A stretch of DNA of 64,000 nt from Polynucleobacter victoriensis (GCF_900187875.1 NZ_FYEX01000001.1:558001-622000), one strand, 5' to 3'. Counted from the stretch's first letter, positions 17,129-26,815 are shown. Made by a program: numbers and translations. Notes: generated by a model not told the origin, from the letters alone.

Positions 17129-18598
17129 ATGCTTTTTAATTCTTACGAATTTTTATTTGGCTATCTACCTATAGTTTTTGTACTTTTTTTTGTTATTGCA
17201 AAAAATAATCATAGCCAAGCTGCAGGATTTTTAGGTCTAGCCTCTCTAATTTTTTATGCATGGTTTAGCGTCCAATCACTACCGCTATTAATTGGTTCAA
17301 TTATTGTCAACTACCAATTAGGTTTAAAAATATCCCAATCCCAAAAAAAACAATTCCTAATACTTGGGCTGATTTTTAACTTAACCGTCTTGTCATTTTT
17401 TAAATACGCCAATTTTTTTATTGAAAACACCAACTTCTTTATTCAATTAAGTGGCGGACAAAAAATAAGCCCATTAGACATTGCTTTACCAATTGGCATT
17501 TCTTTTTTCACTTTCACTCAGATTGCTTTTTTAGTGGATAGCTACCAGGGTAAAGTTAAAGAGAAAAACTTTACTCACTACCTATTATTTGTCACCTACT
17601 TCCCCCATCTGATTGCTGGTCCAGTTTTACACCATGCTCAAATGATGCCGCAATTTGCAAGAAAAGAAACTTACCAACTCAACTATCAAAGCATAGCCTT
17701 AGGGGTAACCATTTTCACTATTGGGTTAGCAAAAAAAATTCTTATTGCTAACCCAATAGGTGAGTATGCAGACACATTCTTTAATGCCATCACTACTAAC
17801 TCATCACCAAGCTTTGCAAACTCATGGCTGGGCACTTTGGCATATACATTTCAAATCTACTTTGATTTTTCTGGCTACACAGACATGGCAATTGGCCTAT
17901 CACTACTTTTTGGAATATCTCTGCCAATCAACTTCAATGCGCCATACAAAGCTACAAACATTATTGAGTTTTGGAGGCGTTGGCACATATCACTATCTAC
18001 ATTTCTACGCGACTACCTCTACATACCACTTGGCGGTAATCAAAAGGGCAACGTAAGACGCTACATCAATCTACTAAGCACCATGGTCTTAGGTGGGCTC
18101 TGGCATGGAGCAAGTTGGACATTCATACTTTGGGGTACGGCTCATGGCTTGTTACTAAGCATCAATCATTTATGGACAGATACCGGCTTAGGAAGATATT
18201 TCAATAACAAGTGGATGAAACCTTTCTTTTGGGCCTCTACCTTCATCATCATTTGCCTCACTTGGGTCTTATTTAGAATTGAGCAAATAGATCAAGCCCT
18301 TCCTATTTACAGAGGTTTATTTGGTTTAAACGGATTCGAAAATGTCAAATTAGACTGGGCATTTGCCACATTAAAGCCCTCAACTTTATATAACCTTTTA
18401 TTAGTATCTTTTTTGATTATTTGGCTAGGGAAACCCAATCATGAACTCAAAGAATCTCTAATTAAGCTAGATGAAAAAACTAGGCAAATTCCAGTTAAAG
18501 TTAAATACTACCTAAGCACCCTTATTTTGTTTGCCATCATGATGTATTGCATTAATCGGGTCGGCAGCTACAACCCATTTCTGTATTTACAGTTCTAA
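17129..18598 (+). CDS. MBOAT family O-acyltransferase (AlgI-like)
   Basis: Polytopic inner-membrane protein that carries acyl groups, usually acetyl, across the membrane for modification of a surface polysaccharide. Many hydrophobic helices span 489 residues. The MBOAT block FWRRWHISLSTFLRDYLYIPLGG and the essential histidine in GGLWHGASWTF (near 330) are present, so it should be active. Its stop is one base from the start of the SGNH-like gene, so the two are coupled. Acceptor glycan unknown; the adjoining LPS/O-antigen genes are the obvious candidate. Confidence 0.9.
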   Translation: MLFNSYEFLFGYLPIVFVLFFVIAKNNHSQAAGFLGLASLIFYAWFSVQSLPLLIGSIIVNYQLGLKISQSQKKQFLILGLIFNLTVLSFFKYANFFIENTNFFIQLSGGQKISPLDIALPIGISFFTFTQIAFLVDSYQGKVKEKNFTHYLLFVTYFPHLIAGPVLHHAQMMPQFARKETYQLNYQSIALGVTIFTIGLAKKILIANPIGEYADTFFNAITTNSSPSFANSWLGTLAYTFQIYFDFSGYTDMAIGLSLLFGISLPINFNAPYKATNIIEFWRRWHISLSTFLRDYLYIPLGGNQKGNVRRYINLLSTMVLGGLWHGASWTFILWGTAHGLLLSINHLWTDTGLGRYFNNKWMKPFFWASTFIIICLTWVLFRIEQIDQALPIYRGLFGLNGFENVKLDWAFATLKPSTLYNLLLVSFLIIWLGKPNHELKESLIKLDEKTRQIPVKVKYYLSTLILFAIMMYCINRVGSYNPFLYLQF

Positions 18599-18599
18599 C

Positions 18600-19607
18600 A
18601 TGAATAATAGAAATTCATATATCAAAAAATCCTGTTATCTGTTCAGTATTTTATTTCTAATATCCACTCCAATTGTTTGGCTATCGTTAACAGAGGTAAA
18701 TTATGTTGGGGATTTAACAAGAATCGGCAAGCTTTCAGAGAAAGATTTCTCATCAAAAATTATGCAACCCACTATCAAAAAGCATAATTTCATCTCACAC
18801 CCAATCAACCAGGCAGACGTGCTTGTTATTGGTGATAGTTTTTCAATAAGCCTGGAATGGCAAAGCATTATGTTAGAAAATGGCCTAAAGCCAGCAACCT
18901 ATCATTGGGATCTGACTGGGCCAGTATGCAAAAATTTTGAAGAGATGGTAGCCTTATCAGGATTTACTGGGAAGCATATTATTTTTGAGGTAGTTGAACT
19001 TGGCGTAGAAAATAAGGTGGCAGAATCTCTTAAATGCCAACACACTAAAAAAACTCTGCCCCAAATTAGCACCCATAAAAAAGCCATTTCTGAACCTATC
19101 CCAGTCATAAATACGTCAGGTCAATTTGCGGCAGGAATACAAACAAAAATTAACTCTTTACTTTTAAACCATCATCACACTTCATGGCAATTACTCAACA
19201 AAAGATCCAAGAGTGCTTATATTTTTCCAATAAACAATGGCTGCAATCTCTTTAGTCATAATCTTTGCAATTTTGGACTTTTTTACCACCAAGATTACAA
19301 AAAAAGTTCAGTGAGGATTGAAACGCTGCAAGAAATAAGGAAGATAAATGCTCGCTTTTCAAAGTATCAGGTCAGTTGGTTGGTTATCCCAAATAAATCA
19401 AGCGTCTACCAGCGAAATATCCCACTAGACTTTTGGGAAGGAATCGAAATTGGAATGATCGGGCCAAATTTATTAAGCAACTTCATGATGACTAAAACAA
19501 CAATTAAAGATCTCTATTTGCCAAATGATACCCACCTATCAACCAGCGGTTACTTGCACTTAGGTCAATTGATGTATGCCTTCTTAAAAATGAAAAGTGC
19601 TGAATGA
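18600..19607 (+). CDS. SGNH-hydrolase-like protein, partner of the MBOAT acyltransferase
   Basis: No close family was recognised by name, but the protein has an N-terminal hydrophobic segment (residues about 12-30), a GDSFS motif with the serine at residue 80, and a C-terminal NDTHLST block near 313-319. These fit the Ser and Asp-His parts of the SGNH catalytic triad used by AlgJ/AlgX-type periplasmic O-acetyltransferases. It starts one base after the MBOAT stop. I infer that it takes the acetyl group in the periplasm and transfers it to a glycan. Confidence 0.75.
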   Translation: MNNRNSYIKKSCYLFSILFLISTPIVWLSLTEVNYVGDLTRIGKLSEKDFSSKIMQPTIKKHNFISHPINQADVLVIGDSFSISLEWQSIMLENGLKPATYHWDLTGPVCKNFEEMVALSGFTGKHIIFEVVELGVENKVAESLKCQHTKKTLPQISTHKKAISEPIPVINTSGQFAAGIQTKINSLLLNHHHTSWQLLNKRSKSAYIFPINNGCNLFSHNLCNFGLFYHQDYKKSSVRIETLQEIRKINARFSKYQVSWLVIPNKSSVYQRNIPLDFWEGIEIGMIGPNLLSNFMMTKTTIKDLYLPNDTHLSTSGYLHLGQLMYAFLKMKSAE

Positions 19608-19615
19608 TCAGCACA

Positions 19616-20935
19616 TCACTTAATATCTGAAACTTTTTTAAGAATTTGGCTGACTGCATATTTTGGTGAAACGGGCTGAAACAGGGGAACCTTTAAAGAT
19701 TTTTTTTGCCAATCTCCCCATATTAACTGTAGCGTCCTCAATATGGATTTTGGATCTTGCGTATGACTCAAATACCCACCACGCACAGACAACATTTGAT
19801 CTAACTCCTCATTACGATTTGTAATCCCCCAAATTGGCCGATTAGTCCAAAAATAATCGTATAACTTAGATGGTATATATTCAGCACACCACTCATCCTT
19901 ACCATGAAGCCCTAAAAGAACATCACATCCTCTCATTATTTTCATAATTCGTTCACGACCAGTTTCGCCAGTACTGGGATCGCTTTCAACTCTGCCATGA
20001 AGATTTATGATTGACTGCATTTTTAGTTTATGTACAGCGTGCTTTGAAATTTCGTCCAACCCTGCACCATAAATATTCAATCTAATGTAGTTAGCAGCTT
20101 CTGGGAATTGCTCAAACAACTCTTTCAACGCATACAAAACCGGCTCCAAAGATCTATCTGCAGCAAGAGACCCAAAGTGAGCTATATTTAGATGGTCACC
20201 GTACTGATGTACAAGTGGCAAAGGTAATTTGCAGCCAGGCGGTTCTGAGCCTGGAAAAATAACAAAGCCTTTATCACCCAACTCCAAATTACGTTTCTTA
20301 GCATAACTTAGAGCACCGTTAGTAAACCACCAAGCATAGTCAACATCCTTGCAAATCAAAGTTTCTAATCGCTGTAAAAAACGAGCATCTTTAGCCCGAC
20401 ATGCCCCTAAACCATCATCGTATGAATCAACGCGGATAACCATAGGATCATGTATCTCTGCAACCCAAGGTATCTTTGTAATTTTTTTTACTACCCAAGC
20501 TGCATAATGTGCAGACCAAGCTCCGCCAGATGAATATATCAAGTCAACACGCTGCTTTTTTATCAAAAAAATTGCTTTTAGTGCTGCAGGCAAAGCCCAA
20601 GATGATTGACTAGACAACCCAACCAAAACTCTCTCAATTATTACAAAAGGTAATAATGCTATAGAAACAATTGGTGTGCATATTTTATATGCCGCACCAC
20701 GGCCAAATTTAGTGGCAAACCAATGTCTAAAATCAAAACGTAAGCCTGATGGCCCCCAAGGCAGCAGCTGATAATGAGGTATATGACGATCCTTCTCACC
20801 AGTGACCGCGCTTATTATGATTGGCTCAATTCCCTGCTCTAGCAGATAAGGAATTTTATCTGTCACAGTTAAGCTAGATGCTCTGCCATCCATGTTATAC
20901 GCATGAGAGATGATCAACCATTTTTTATATTTCAT
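19616..20935 (-). CDS. Glycosyltransferase, GT4-like (GT-B fold)
   Basis: The N-terminal part begins MKYKKWLIISHAY with a DGRASSLT segment; the C-terminal half contains NIYGAGLDEISKHA and later IPSKLYDYFWTNRP, the glycan-donor region of GT-B enzymes. I use the ATG at 20935; a longer frame opening with TTG at 20995 would overlap the divergent GT25 gene and adds a cysteine-rich stretch unlike the family. It probably adds one sugar of the LPS core or O-antigen. Donor and linkage cannot be told. Confidence 0.75.
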   Translation of the reverse strand: MKYKKWLIISHAYNMDGRASSLTVTDKIPYLLEQGIEPIIISAVTGEKDRHIPHYQLLPWGPSGLRFDFRHWFATKFGRGAAYKICTPIVSIALLPFVIIERVLVGLSSQSSWALPAALKAIFLIKKQRVDLIYSSGGAWSAHYAAWVVKKITKIPWVAEIHDPMVIRVDSYDDGLGACRAKDARFLQRLETLICKDVDYAWWFTNGALSYAKKRNLELGDKGFVIFPGSEPPGCKLPLPLVHQYGDHLNIAHFGSLAADRSLEPVLYALKELFEQFPEAANYIRLNIYGAGLDEISKHAVHKLKMQSIINLHGRVESDPSTGETGRERIMKIMRGCDVLLGLHGKDEWCAEYIPSKLYDYFWTNRPIWGITNRNEELDQMLSVRGGYLSHTQDPKSILRTLQLIWGDWQKKSLKVPLFQPVSPKYAVSQILKKVSDIK

Positions 20936-20994
20936 AGATACCAAGATGTTAGTGCTGTAACATTCAACATCATACACACAGACAACGCAAATCA

Positions 20995-21720
20995 ATGACT
21001 ATGCAAAATAATTTACTGATCGTGGTTATTTCACTAACTGGAGCTACAGCTAGGCGAAATTCTGCTCAAGATCAGTTAAAACAATCGAATCTAGACTGGC
21101 AATTTTTAGATGCCGTGGATGGTAGATTATTTGAAACGCCCCCGGAAGAATACAACGAGAAGAAAGTTAAAAAACTTCTTGGCTTTAGCTTAAGCCCAAG
21201 TGAAATTGGTTGCTTTTTATCTCACAAAAAAGCTTGGCAACTATGCTGTGAGAGAAATCAGTCATTATTAATATTAGAAGACGACTTTCAGATACCGACA
21301 TCTTTTGATAATGTCGTCAATGACATCTTATCAACTCCTGTCAATTGGGACATTATTAGATTGCAAGGAATTTCAAAAACAGATCATGAATTTATTCATA
21401 AAATTAATGAAACACACTCTCTTGTAAGAAATAATCATGATCCATTAGGCACAACTGGATACATAATAAAACCCAAAGCAGCTGCAAACTTATTAAAACA
21501 TAGCAGAAATATTTTTGAGCCAGTAGATCACTTTTTAGAACACGCCAAATACCATCAAGCAAATATTTTTGCTATCAAACCATACCCTATTAAGTCATCA
21601 GAAGAACCCACAACAATTGAAGATAGACCTGATCGACTCCCCATCAGAGGTATAAAAAAGATTAAACGATCTTTTTATAGAATGCTCGATCGTTTTTTTA
21701 GCAAAAAACCGTGGCTTTAA
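20995..21720 (+). CDS. Glycosyltransferase family 25 (LPS galactosyl-type)
   Basis: GT25 enzymes such as LgtB/LgtE add galactose to LPS. The protein shows the family opening VVISLTGATARRNS, then SPSEIGCFLSHKKAWQ and the acidic metal-binding motif ILEDDFQIP, followed by GTTGYIIKPKAAANLL. The 241 residues match the family. A second GT25 gene lies at 24819 with galE between them, which would supply UDP-galactose. The first ATG at 20995 and a second at 21001 are both possible starts. Confidence 0.85.
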   Translation: MTMQNNLLIVVISLTGATARRNSAQDQLKQSNLDWQFLDAVDGRLFETPPEEYNEKKVKKLLGFSLSPSEIGCFLSHKKAWQLCCERNQSLLILEDDFQIPTSFDNVVNDILSTPVNWDIIRLQGISKTDHEFIHKINETHSLVRNNHDPLGTTGYIIKPKAAANLLKHSRNIFEPVDHFLEHAKYHQANIFAIKPYPIKSSEEPTTIEDRPDRLPIRGIKKIKRSFYRMLDRFFSKKPWL

Positions 21721-21726
21721 TTCACT

Positions 21727-22779
21727 ATGAAAATTTCATTTCACACAGAGGGTATCAGCTTACGAGGGACCGAGATCGCCCTCTATGATTATGCCAAATA
21801 CAATCAAGAAATTCTTGGAAATCAATCAATTATCATTCACAACGCAAATAATCCAACACACCCTAAAGTTCTAGAAAAATTCAAGTCGCAATTTCCAGTA
21901 TATGGCTATCATGAATTTAGGGACGCCCAAAAGCATGCGGAAAATCAAGGTGTGGACATTGGTTACTTTATTAAATTTGGTGAAAATGATGCCAAAACAT
22001 TCAAGCACTGCAAGTCAGTAATACATACTGTGTTTCCGCAGCATCACCGCGAATTTCATGGTGACATTTACGCCTTTGTTTCGAAGTGGCTAGCCAAAGA
22101 ATATTCGAATCAAAAATTACCTCATGTTCCACACATAGTGGAAGTTCACCCAACCAATGAAAATATGAGAAAAAAATTGGGCATTCCTGAAAATGCTACA
22201 GTTCTGGGATGCTACGGTGGCTCTGATAGCTTTAACCTAAAGTTTGTACAAAAAGTTGTCGATGAGGTCATTAATACTAGAAGTGATCTTTTTTTTATAT
22301 TTATGAATATTGATCGCTTTATTAACCATCAGAGAGCGATTTTTTTACCTGGAGACTCCGAGCAATCAGTTAAAGCTGAATTCATTAACACAACAGATGG
22401 AATGATTCATGCTAGAGGAATTGGAGAAACATTTGGTCTAGCATGTGCTGAGTTTTCAATGAAAAATAAGCCTGTGATTACCTATGCATTCTCACCACAA
22501 AGAAGTCACATTGATATTCTTGGGTCTAAAGGTATTTTTTACAAAGGCCATAAAGATTTAAAAGAAATTCTGTTGGGATTCAATAGGACGATTCAACATG
22601 ATAAAGACTGGGATGCGTACAGCACACTCTTTAATCCATGTGTAGTCATGAAATCATTCAAAGATGTATTTATTGACACCCCATCACATCATAAATTAAA
22701 TGACTATGACAAGTTAATTGTTCAAGGCTATAGATTTAAAAAGAAAATCAGGAATTTAGTGAAGAAAATATATTTATGA
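21727..22779 (+). CDS. Glycosyltransferase-like protein (GT-B type)
   Basis: The N terminus MKISFHTEGISLRGTEIALYDYA has a GT4-like opening in which a glycine-rich loop precedes an acidic pair. The C-terminal donor-site region reads DGMIHARGIGETFGLACAEFSMKNKPVITY, which fits a GT-B E-x7-E arrangement. It starts seven bases after the GT25 stop, so both are probably on one transcript, and it abuts the convergent DUF6492-like gene with no gap. Specific sugar unknown. Confidence 0.7.
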   Translation: MKISFHTEGISLRGTEIALYDYAKYNQEILGNQSIIIHNANNPTHPKVLEKFKSQFPVYGYHEFRDAQKHAENQGVDIGYFIKFGENDAKTFKHCKSVIHTVFPQHHREFHGDIYAFVSKWLAKEYSNQKLPHVPHIVEVHPTNENMRKKLGIPENATVLGCYGGSDSFNLKFVQKVVDEVINTRSDLFFIFMNIDRFINHQRAIFLPGDSEQSVKAEFINTTDGMIHARGIGETFGLACAEFSMKNKPVITYAFSPQRSHIDILGSKGIFYKGHKDLKEILLGFNRTIQHDKDWDAYSTLFNPCVVMKSFKDVFIDTPSHHKLNDYDKLIVQGYRFKKKIRNLVKKIYL

Positions 22780-23688
22780 TTAAGAGAAAAGTTTTAAAAA
22801 ATAAAATTTAAAGCACCTCCACATGCGCGATAAATATGACTTCCTTTTTGCCTGATCACCGTAATCCAAACTAAAGTCCCAATTAGACTGCTTGAGATAT
22901 CCTAAATATGTGGAACCAGAAGCATCTCCATAAAAATTCATTTCAGAGAAAAATTGCCAATCATAATGGTAGACTTTCATTAGCGGACCAATAGGATACA
23001 AATCTATGGCTTTATATGCCAATAGAGATTCACCATACCATCTCAACTCTGATGGATTCGCAATGATTGCATCCCAAAAACTAATGCCCCGAGGGATTAG
23101 ATAATACTTTTCCAAACTTTCCCACACTTTAGATGACCAGATTACTGGTGTTGGACCAAAGTCATATATACGACCCTTACGCCCAAATAAACTCATCATC
23201 CTAATTGAATCTGCATTGTAGTTTTCAACAACCTTAGTTTTATTCTTACTTAGTGCAAACTCTAAAAAATCTTTATTTTCATGCAGTACTGTGTAGGGCG
23301 AACCATCCACATTGACAAAATCAGATATATAAAAATCATGCGTAAACACTGATTCAGAATCTAAGCATAAATAATTAATTGGCTCAGGAAATAATTTCCA
23401 AAACTGACTTTTTACTATCTGCTGGCTGAGCCTTCCATCCGTTTTTTTGTAAAGCTCTAAATAGCTCCGACCCAATTTTTCAATAATATCTTCATCTTTA
23501 ATTAAAGTGATTGAGGAGTCACCCTCACACATAAATTTTTCGTTAAAAAAATCGTAGTCAACTTCTGGTATGCAAAGATAAAAATGTATCTTGTCTTTAT
23601 TATGTTTAAGAACACTTCTCCAAAGATTAATAACACGCAAATAATCTCCAGAATAAGACTTACACAATAAAAAAAAATTATTATTCAA
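22780..23688 (-). CDS. DUF6492-like putative glycosyltransferase
   Basis: The pattern is of a GT-A-like fold of the uncharacterised DUF6492 group: LLCKSYSGDYLRVINLWRS at the N terminus, INYLCLDSESVFTHDF in the place of the DxD motif (here LDSES), and ELRWYGESLLAYKA later. The start is TTG at 23688, supported by AGGGTGA six bases upstream. Codons 5 to 7 contain a run of nine T on the coding strand, the longest homopolymer I noticed in any gene here, a possible slippage site. Function is inferred from context. Confidence 0.65.
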   Translation of the reverse strand: MNNNFFLLCKSYSGDYLRVINLWRSVLKHNKDKIHFYLCIPEVDYDFFNEKFMCEGDSSITLIKDEDIIEKLGRSYLELYKKTDGRLSQQIVKSQFWKLFPEPINYLCLDSESVFTHDFYISDFVNVDGSPYTVLHENKDFLEFALSKNKTKVVENYNADSIRMMSLFGRKGRIYDFGPTPVIWSSKVWESLEKYYLIPRGISFWDAIIANPSELRWYGESLLAYKAIDLYPIGPLMKVYHYDWQFFSEMNFYGDASGSTYLGYLKQSNWDFSLDYGDQAKRKSYLSRMWRCFKFYFLKLFS

Positions 23689-23708
23689 ATTAATTCACCC
23701 TATACCAA

Positions 23709-24713
23709 TCAATACCCATTTGGATTATTTTTTTGCCAACGCCAAACATCCTCACACATATCTTGAATCGTCAGTCTTGCATACCAATTAAGCATTTTTT
23801 TTGCGGCATCAACATTGGCGTATGAAGTTGCAATATCTCCGGGTCGCCTGTCAATAATTCGGTAAGGTATAACTTGCCCAGTTGCAATCTCAAAAGCCTT
23901 AAGTAATTCCAAGACACTAGTGCCCTGCCCTGTACCTAAATTGACCGTTAAGGATTTTTTATCCCTCAATAAATAGTTGATAGCAGCAACATGTCCTTTT
24001 GCCAAATCTGAAACATGAATGTAATCACGAACGCCAGTACCATCAATAGTCAGCCAATCCCCACCATAGATTGATAAATAATCACGTCGCCCGACAGCCA
24101 CTTGAGCAATGAAGGGCATTAAGTTGTTAGGTACACCCATTGGATTCTCGCCAATCAATCCGCTCTGGTGTGCGCCCACGGGATTGAAATAGCGCAAATA
24201 TGCTACTTTGAATTTGGAATCTAAAAGCTCATAATCTCTTAGCACCTGCTCACACATCATCTTTGTCCATCCATATGGATTAGCTGGCCCCAAGGGCATA
24301 TCCTCGAGGTAGGGAGTAGGATTTTCTGGGTGATATACAGTGGCTGAAGAGCTAAAAACAAAATTTTTACAAGAAAACTCGGAACAAATATTTAATAAAT
24401 TAATAATTCCACCAACATTATTCTTGTAATATTTCATTGGCTTTTGAACTGACTCGCCCACTGCTTTTAAAGCAGCAAAATGTACCACCGAATCAATTGG
24501 ATACTGCTGGAATACTCTTCTTAAACTTTGCTCATCACAAACATCTGATTTCACAAAAATAGGGGGGATTTTAGTAATTGATCGTATTCTATCCAACACT
24601 AAATCGCTCGAGTTGCAAAGGTTATCAAGACCAACAACATCATAGCCAGCATTTAACATTTCAACCCAAGTATGGGATCCAATGTAACCAGTCGCCCCTG
24701 TCAATAGAATCAT
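23709..24713 (-). CDS. galE: UDP-glucose 4-epimerase
   Basis: Interconverts UDP-glucose and UDP-galactose with bound NAD+. The Rossmann motif GATGYIGSH is at residues 6-14, the catalytic Ser-Ser-Ala-Thr (FSSSATVYHPENP) and the Tyr-x3-Lys in PYGWTKMMCE follow, and RYFNPVGAHQSGLIGE is a GalE hallmark. The length of 334 is typical. It follows the divergent GT25 gene at 24819, and its product suits the two galactosyl-type GT25 enzymes on either side. Confidence 0.94.
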   Translation of the reverse strand: MILLTGATGYIGSHTWVEMLNAGYDVVGLDNLCNSSDLVLDRIRSITKIPPIFVKSDVCDEQSLRRVFQQYPIDSVVHFAALKAVGESVQKPMKYYKNNVGGIINLLNICSEFSCKNFVFSSSATVYHPENPTPYLEDMPLGPANPYGWTKMMCEQVLRDYELLDSKFKVAYLRYFNPVGAHQSGLIGENPMGVPNNLMPFIAQVAVGRRDYLSIYGGDWLTIDGTGVRDYIHVSDLAKGHVAAINYLLRDKKSLTVNLGTGQGTSVLELLKAFEIATGQVIPYRIIDRRPGDIATSYANVDAAKKMLNWYARLTIQDMCEDVWRWQKNNPNGY

Positions 24714-24782
24714 AGTAAATTAAGTAGGTATAAAGGTGAAGTAGAAGGTCAACACAGGAACTAAGCTCATTGAAGTCTGACC

Positions 24783-24800
24783 TATAATGTTAATATTAAC
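24783..24800 (+). promoter_or_regulatory. Consensus -10 box followed by a 12-base palindrome
   Basis: TATAAT (24783-24788) is directly followed by the perfect palindrome GTTAATATTAAC (24789-24800), about 20 bases before the GTG start of the second GT25 gene. The palindrome would cover the transcription start, a typical repressor position. No clear -35 is seen. Confidence 0.4.
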
Positions 24801-24818
24801 AAATAAAATCTAAATAAA

Positions 24819-25568
24819 GTGTCAACATCATTTCCGCCAATTTATGTCCTTTCTGTTAAAACATTTACAGATAGGATTAATCACATACAGAATGAACTAA
24901 AAAAACATAACCTACAGTTTGAGTTTATTTTCAATTATGACGTTTATGATATTGACGAAAAAACAGATAAGCAGTTTTTTTTAAAAGACTCAAATCTTTC
25001 ACCAGCTGCTAAATCTATTACCCTCAAGCATATCACCGCTTGGAGAAATGCAGTTCTCAACAACTATAAACAAATTTTGGTTTTTGAAGATGACGTTGTA
25101 CTAAACAAAAACTTCACCAAGAATTTAACCAAACTCCTAGAAGAAATCAAAAAAATACCACAGGAGTACTTAGTTTTTTTAGGTGGCGCAGATACAAAAG
25201 TGCCCAAAGAATTTTTCCTAAGCCATAGCATCTTATACGAACTCAATATGCCTACAGCTGAGGGCTACATCACTGACCTACCTGCCATACAAAAAAGATT
25301 GGCATGGCTGGAATCAAACAAGATTTATCTGCCCGCAGATCATGCAACTGTAAAAATTGATAATGACTGCAGGATTAAGCAATATTGGGTTAGACAACCA
25401 TTAATTACACAGGGCAGCGTATTTGGTCTGTTTCCCACCACTCTAGATAAGAGCAGGAGCCAAAAGAGTCCTATATTAAATAGGCTTATTTTTGAATGGA
25501 AAAAACTCAAGAGAAGAACCTTGCCGCAAACTTTCTACAACATCACAGGTATCTTTAGAAAAAAATGA
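24819..25568 (+). CDS. Glycosyltransferase family 25 (LPS galactosyl-type)
   Basis: Second GT25 gene, distinct in sequence from the one at 20995. It has PPIYVLSVKTFTDRINHIQ at the N terminus, the site SLTLKHITAWRNAV-like segment near 70 (here KSITLKHITAWRNAV), and the metal-binding acidic motif LVFEDDVVLN. The C-terminal YWVRQPLITQGS block is typical of the family. It starts with GTG at 24819 and overlaps the next gene by four bases. It probably adds galactose to LPS core. Confidence 0.83.
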   Translation: MSTSFPPIYVLSVKTFTDRINHIQNELKKHNLQFEFIFNYDVYDIDEKTDKQFFLKDSNLSPAAKSITLKHITAWRNAVLNNYKQILVFEDDVVLNKNFTKNLTKLLEEIKKIPQEYLVFLGGADTKVPKEFFLSHSILYELNMPTAEGYITDLPAIQKRLAWLESNKIYLPADHATVKIDNDCRIKQYWVRQPLITQGSVFGLFPTTLDKSRSQKSPILNRLIFEWKKLKRRTLPQTFYNITGIFRKK

Positions 25569-26815
25569 ATACGCCAGCTGTCAATTCTCTTGAAGCTAAA
25601 CAATTAAAACTTGCTCAATTGATCACGATTGGTCTTTTAATTGCTTTATTTTTTTCAGCGCCAGCCGTTAATTTTTTTGAAGCTTTATTAGTCATCACTG
25701 TAATCACTTCAAAGTTTCTTAGAGCGCGACTTGTCGAAAGCCTCCGGTCTCCTCTGTGTATTGCCGTTTTACTTTTTTACGGCATTATTATTTTTTCTGC
25801 GACCTATAGCATTGCGCCCCCGAACATAACCTGGGGCATGGTCAATGGTTGGAGAAAAATACTCATATTGCCATTTGCTTATGCAGCAATTTTTTCTTCA
25901 CCCCAAAAAGAACTTTTAGTCAAAATCTTCCTAATCACATCAGCGATCTGTCTAATCTGGTCTTTTTTAAGCTACCTTTTTCCGGAGAAATACTTCTACA
26001 CATCATCAATAGGGATTGTGATTAAAAATCATGCCACTCAGGGAATTTTTTTTGCAATTGCGATTTTTTTAAGCTTACCAACATTAGCAAAAAATAAATC
26101 GCTCCTTATGAAAATATTGTCAGTTACTTTTATTATTCTACTTTTACTAAATATCACAACTATCACTACAGGCAGAAGTGGCTATCTAGCGACATTAGTT
26201 TTAATTTTGTTGTTTACGTTACATAAAATTAACCGCACAAGCTTAACGAGAAAAATTATTTTTCTGACATTAATCTGTGCAATAACAACAGCTTTATTCT
26301 TGTCCGCTCAAACATCCAGAGAAAGAATTAAGCTAGGCATACAAGAATTTACTCAAGTAAAGAGTGAGGGTGATGCTGGATCTATGGGTGTACGTTATTA
26401 CTGGTGGACTCATAGCATCAATATGATTAAAAAAAATCCGTTATTTGGATTAGGAACCGGATCATTTGAAGAAGCATTAAATCAAGAAATTAAAGGTTTA
26501 AATGGCCCAGCAGCCACAAAAACAAATGATCCACATAACCAGTATTTAAAGATAGCAGTAGAGCAAGGCATCATTGGTCTACTTGTTTTTTTGGGGATAA
26601 TTTTTTCTGCCATTAAATCAACGAATGTGACGCCAGTTTACAAATTAATTGGATTAAGTGTATTAGCCAGTTGGTGCGCAACAAGCCTGGCAAACTCACA
26701 CTTTTCAACATTTCATGAAGGGCACTTTATTTGGTTTTGGCTAGGGGCTATGCTGTCTAGAGAAGAAATTTATAGCCCTAAAAATGATCAGGGCTCATCC
26801 CAATCTATACACTAG
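25565..26815 (+). CDS. O-antigen ligase family membrane protein (WaaL-like)
   Basis: Polytopic membrane protein with about 10-12 hydrophobic helices. The periplasmic loop contains NPLFGLGTGSFEEAL and TNDPHNQYLKIAVEQG, the Wzy_C-type motif with a conserved histidine that O-antigen ligases use to join undecaprenyl-linked glycan to lipid A core. The start overlaps the GT25 stop by ATGA. Proteins of this family can also be polymerases or protein O-oligosaccharyltransferases, so ligase is the best but not the only reading. It overlaps the next convergent gene by 11 bases. Confidence 0.8.
   Translation: MNTPAVNSLEAKQLKLAQLITIGLLIALFFSAPAVNFFEALLVITVITSKFLRARLVESLRSPLCIAVLLFYGIIIFSATYSIAPPNITWGMVNGWRKILILPFAYAAIFSSPQKELLVKIFLITSAICLIWSFLSYLFPEKYFYTSSIGIVIKNHATQGIFFAIAIFLSLPTLAKNKSLLMKILSVTFIILLLLNITTITTGRSGYLATLVLILLFTLHKINRTSLTRKIIFLTLICAITTALFLSAQTSRERIKLGIQEFTQVKSEGDAGSMGVRYYWWTHSINMIKKNPLFGLGTGSFEEALNQEIKGLNGPAATKTNDPHNQYLKIAVEQGIIGLLVFLGIIFSAIKSTNVTPVYKLIGLSVLASWCATSLANSHFSTFHEGHFIWFWLGAMLSREEIYSPKNDQGSSQSIH

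Noticed and set aside
20936..20995. N-terminal extension of the GT4-like gene starting with TTG at 20995
   Set aside because: It would overlap the divergent GT25 start and adds a cysteine-rich stretch unlike glycosyltransferases; the ATG at 20935 gives a normal N terminus.
26805..26815. Frameshift suspected at the end of the O-antigen ligase gene
   Set aside because: The 11-base overlap with the convergent gene leaves both proteins with normal ends.
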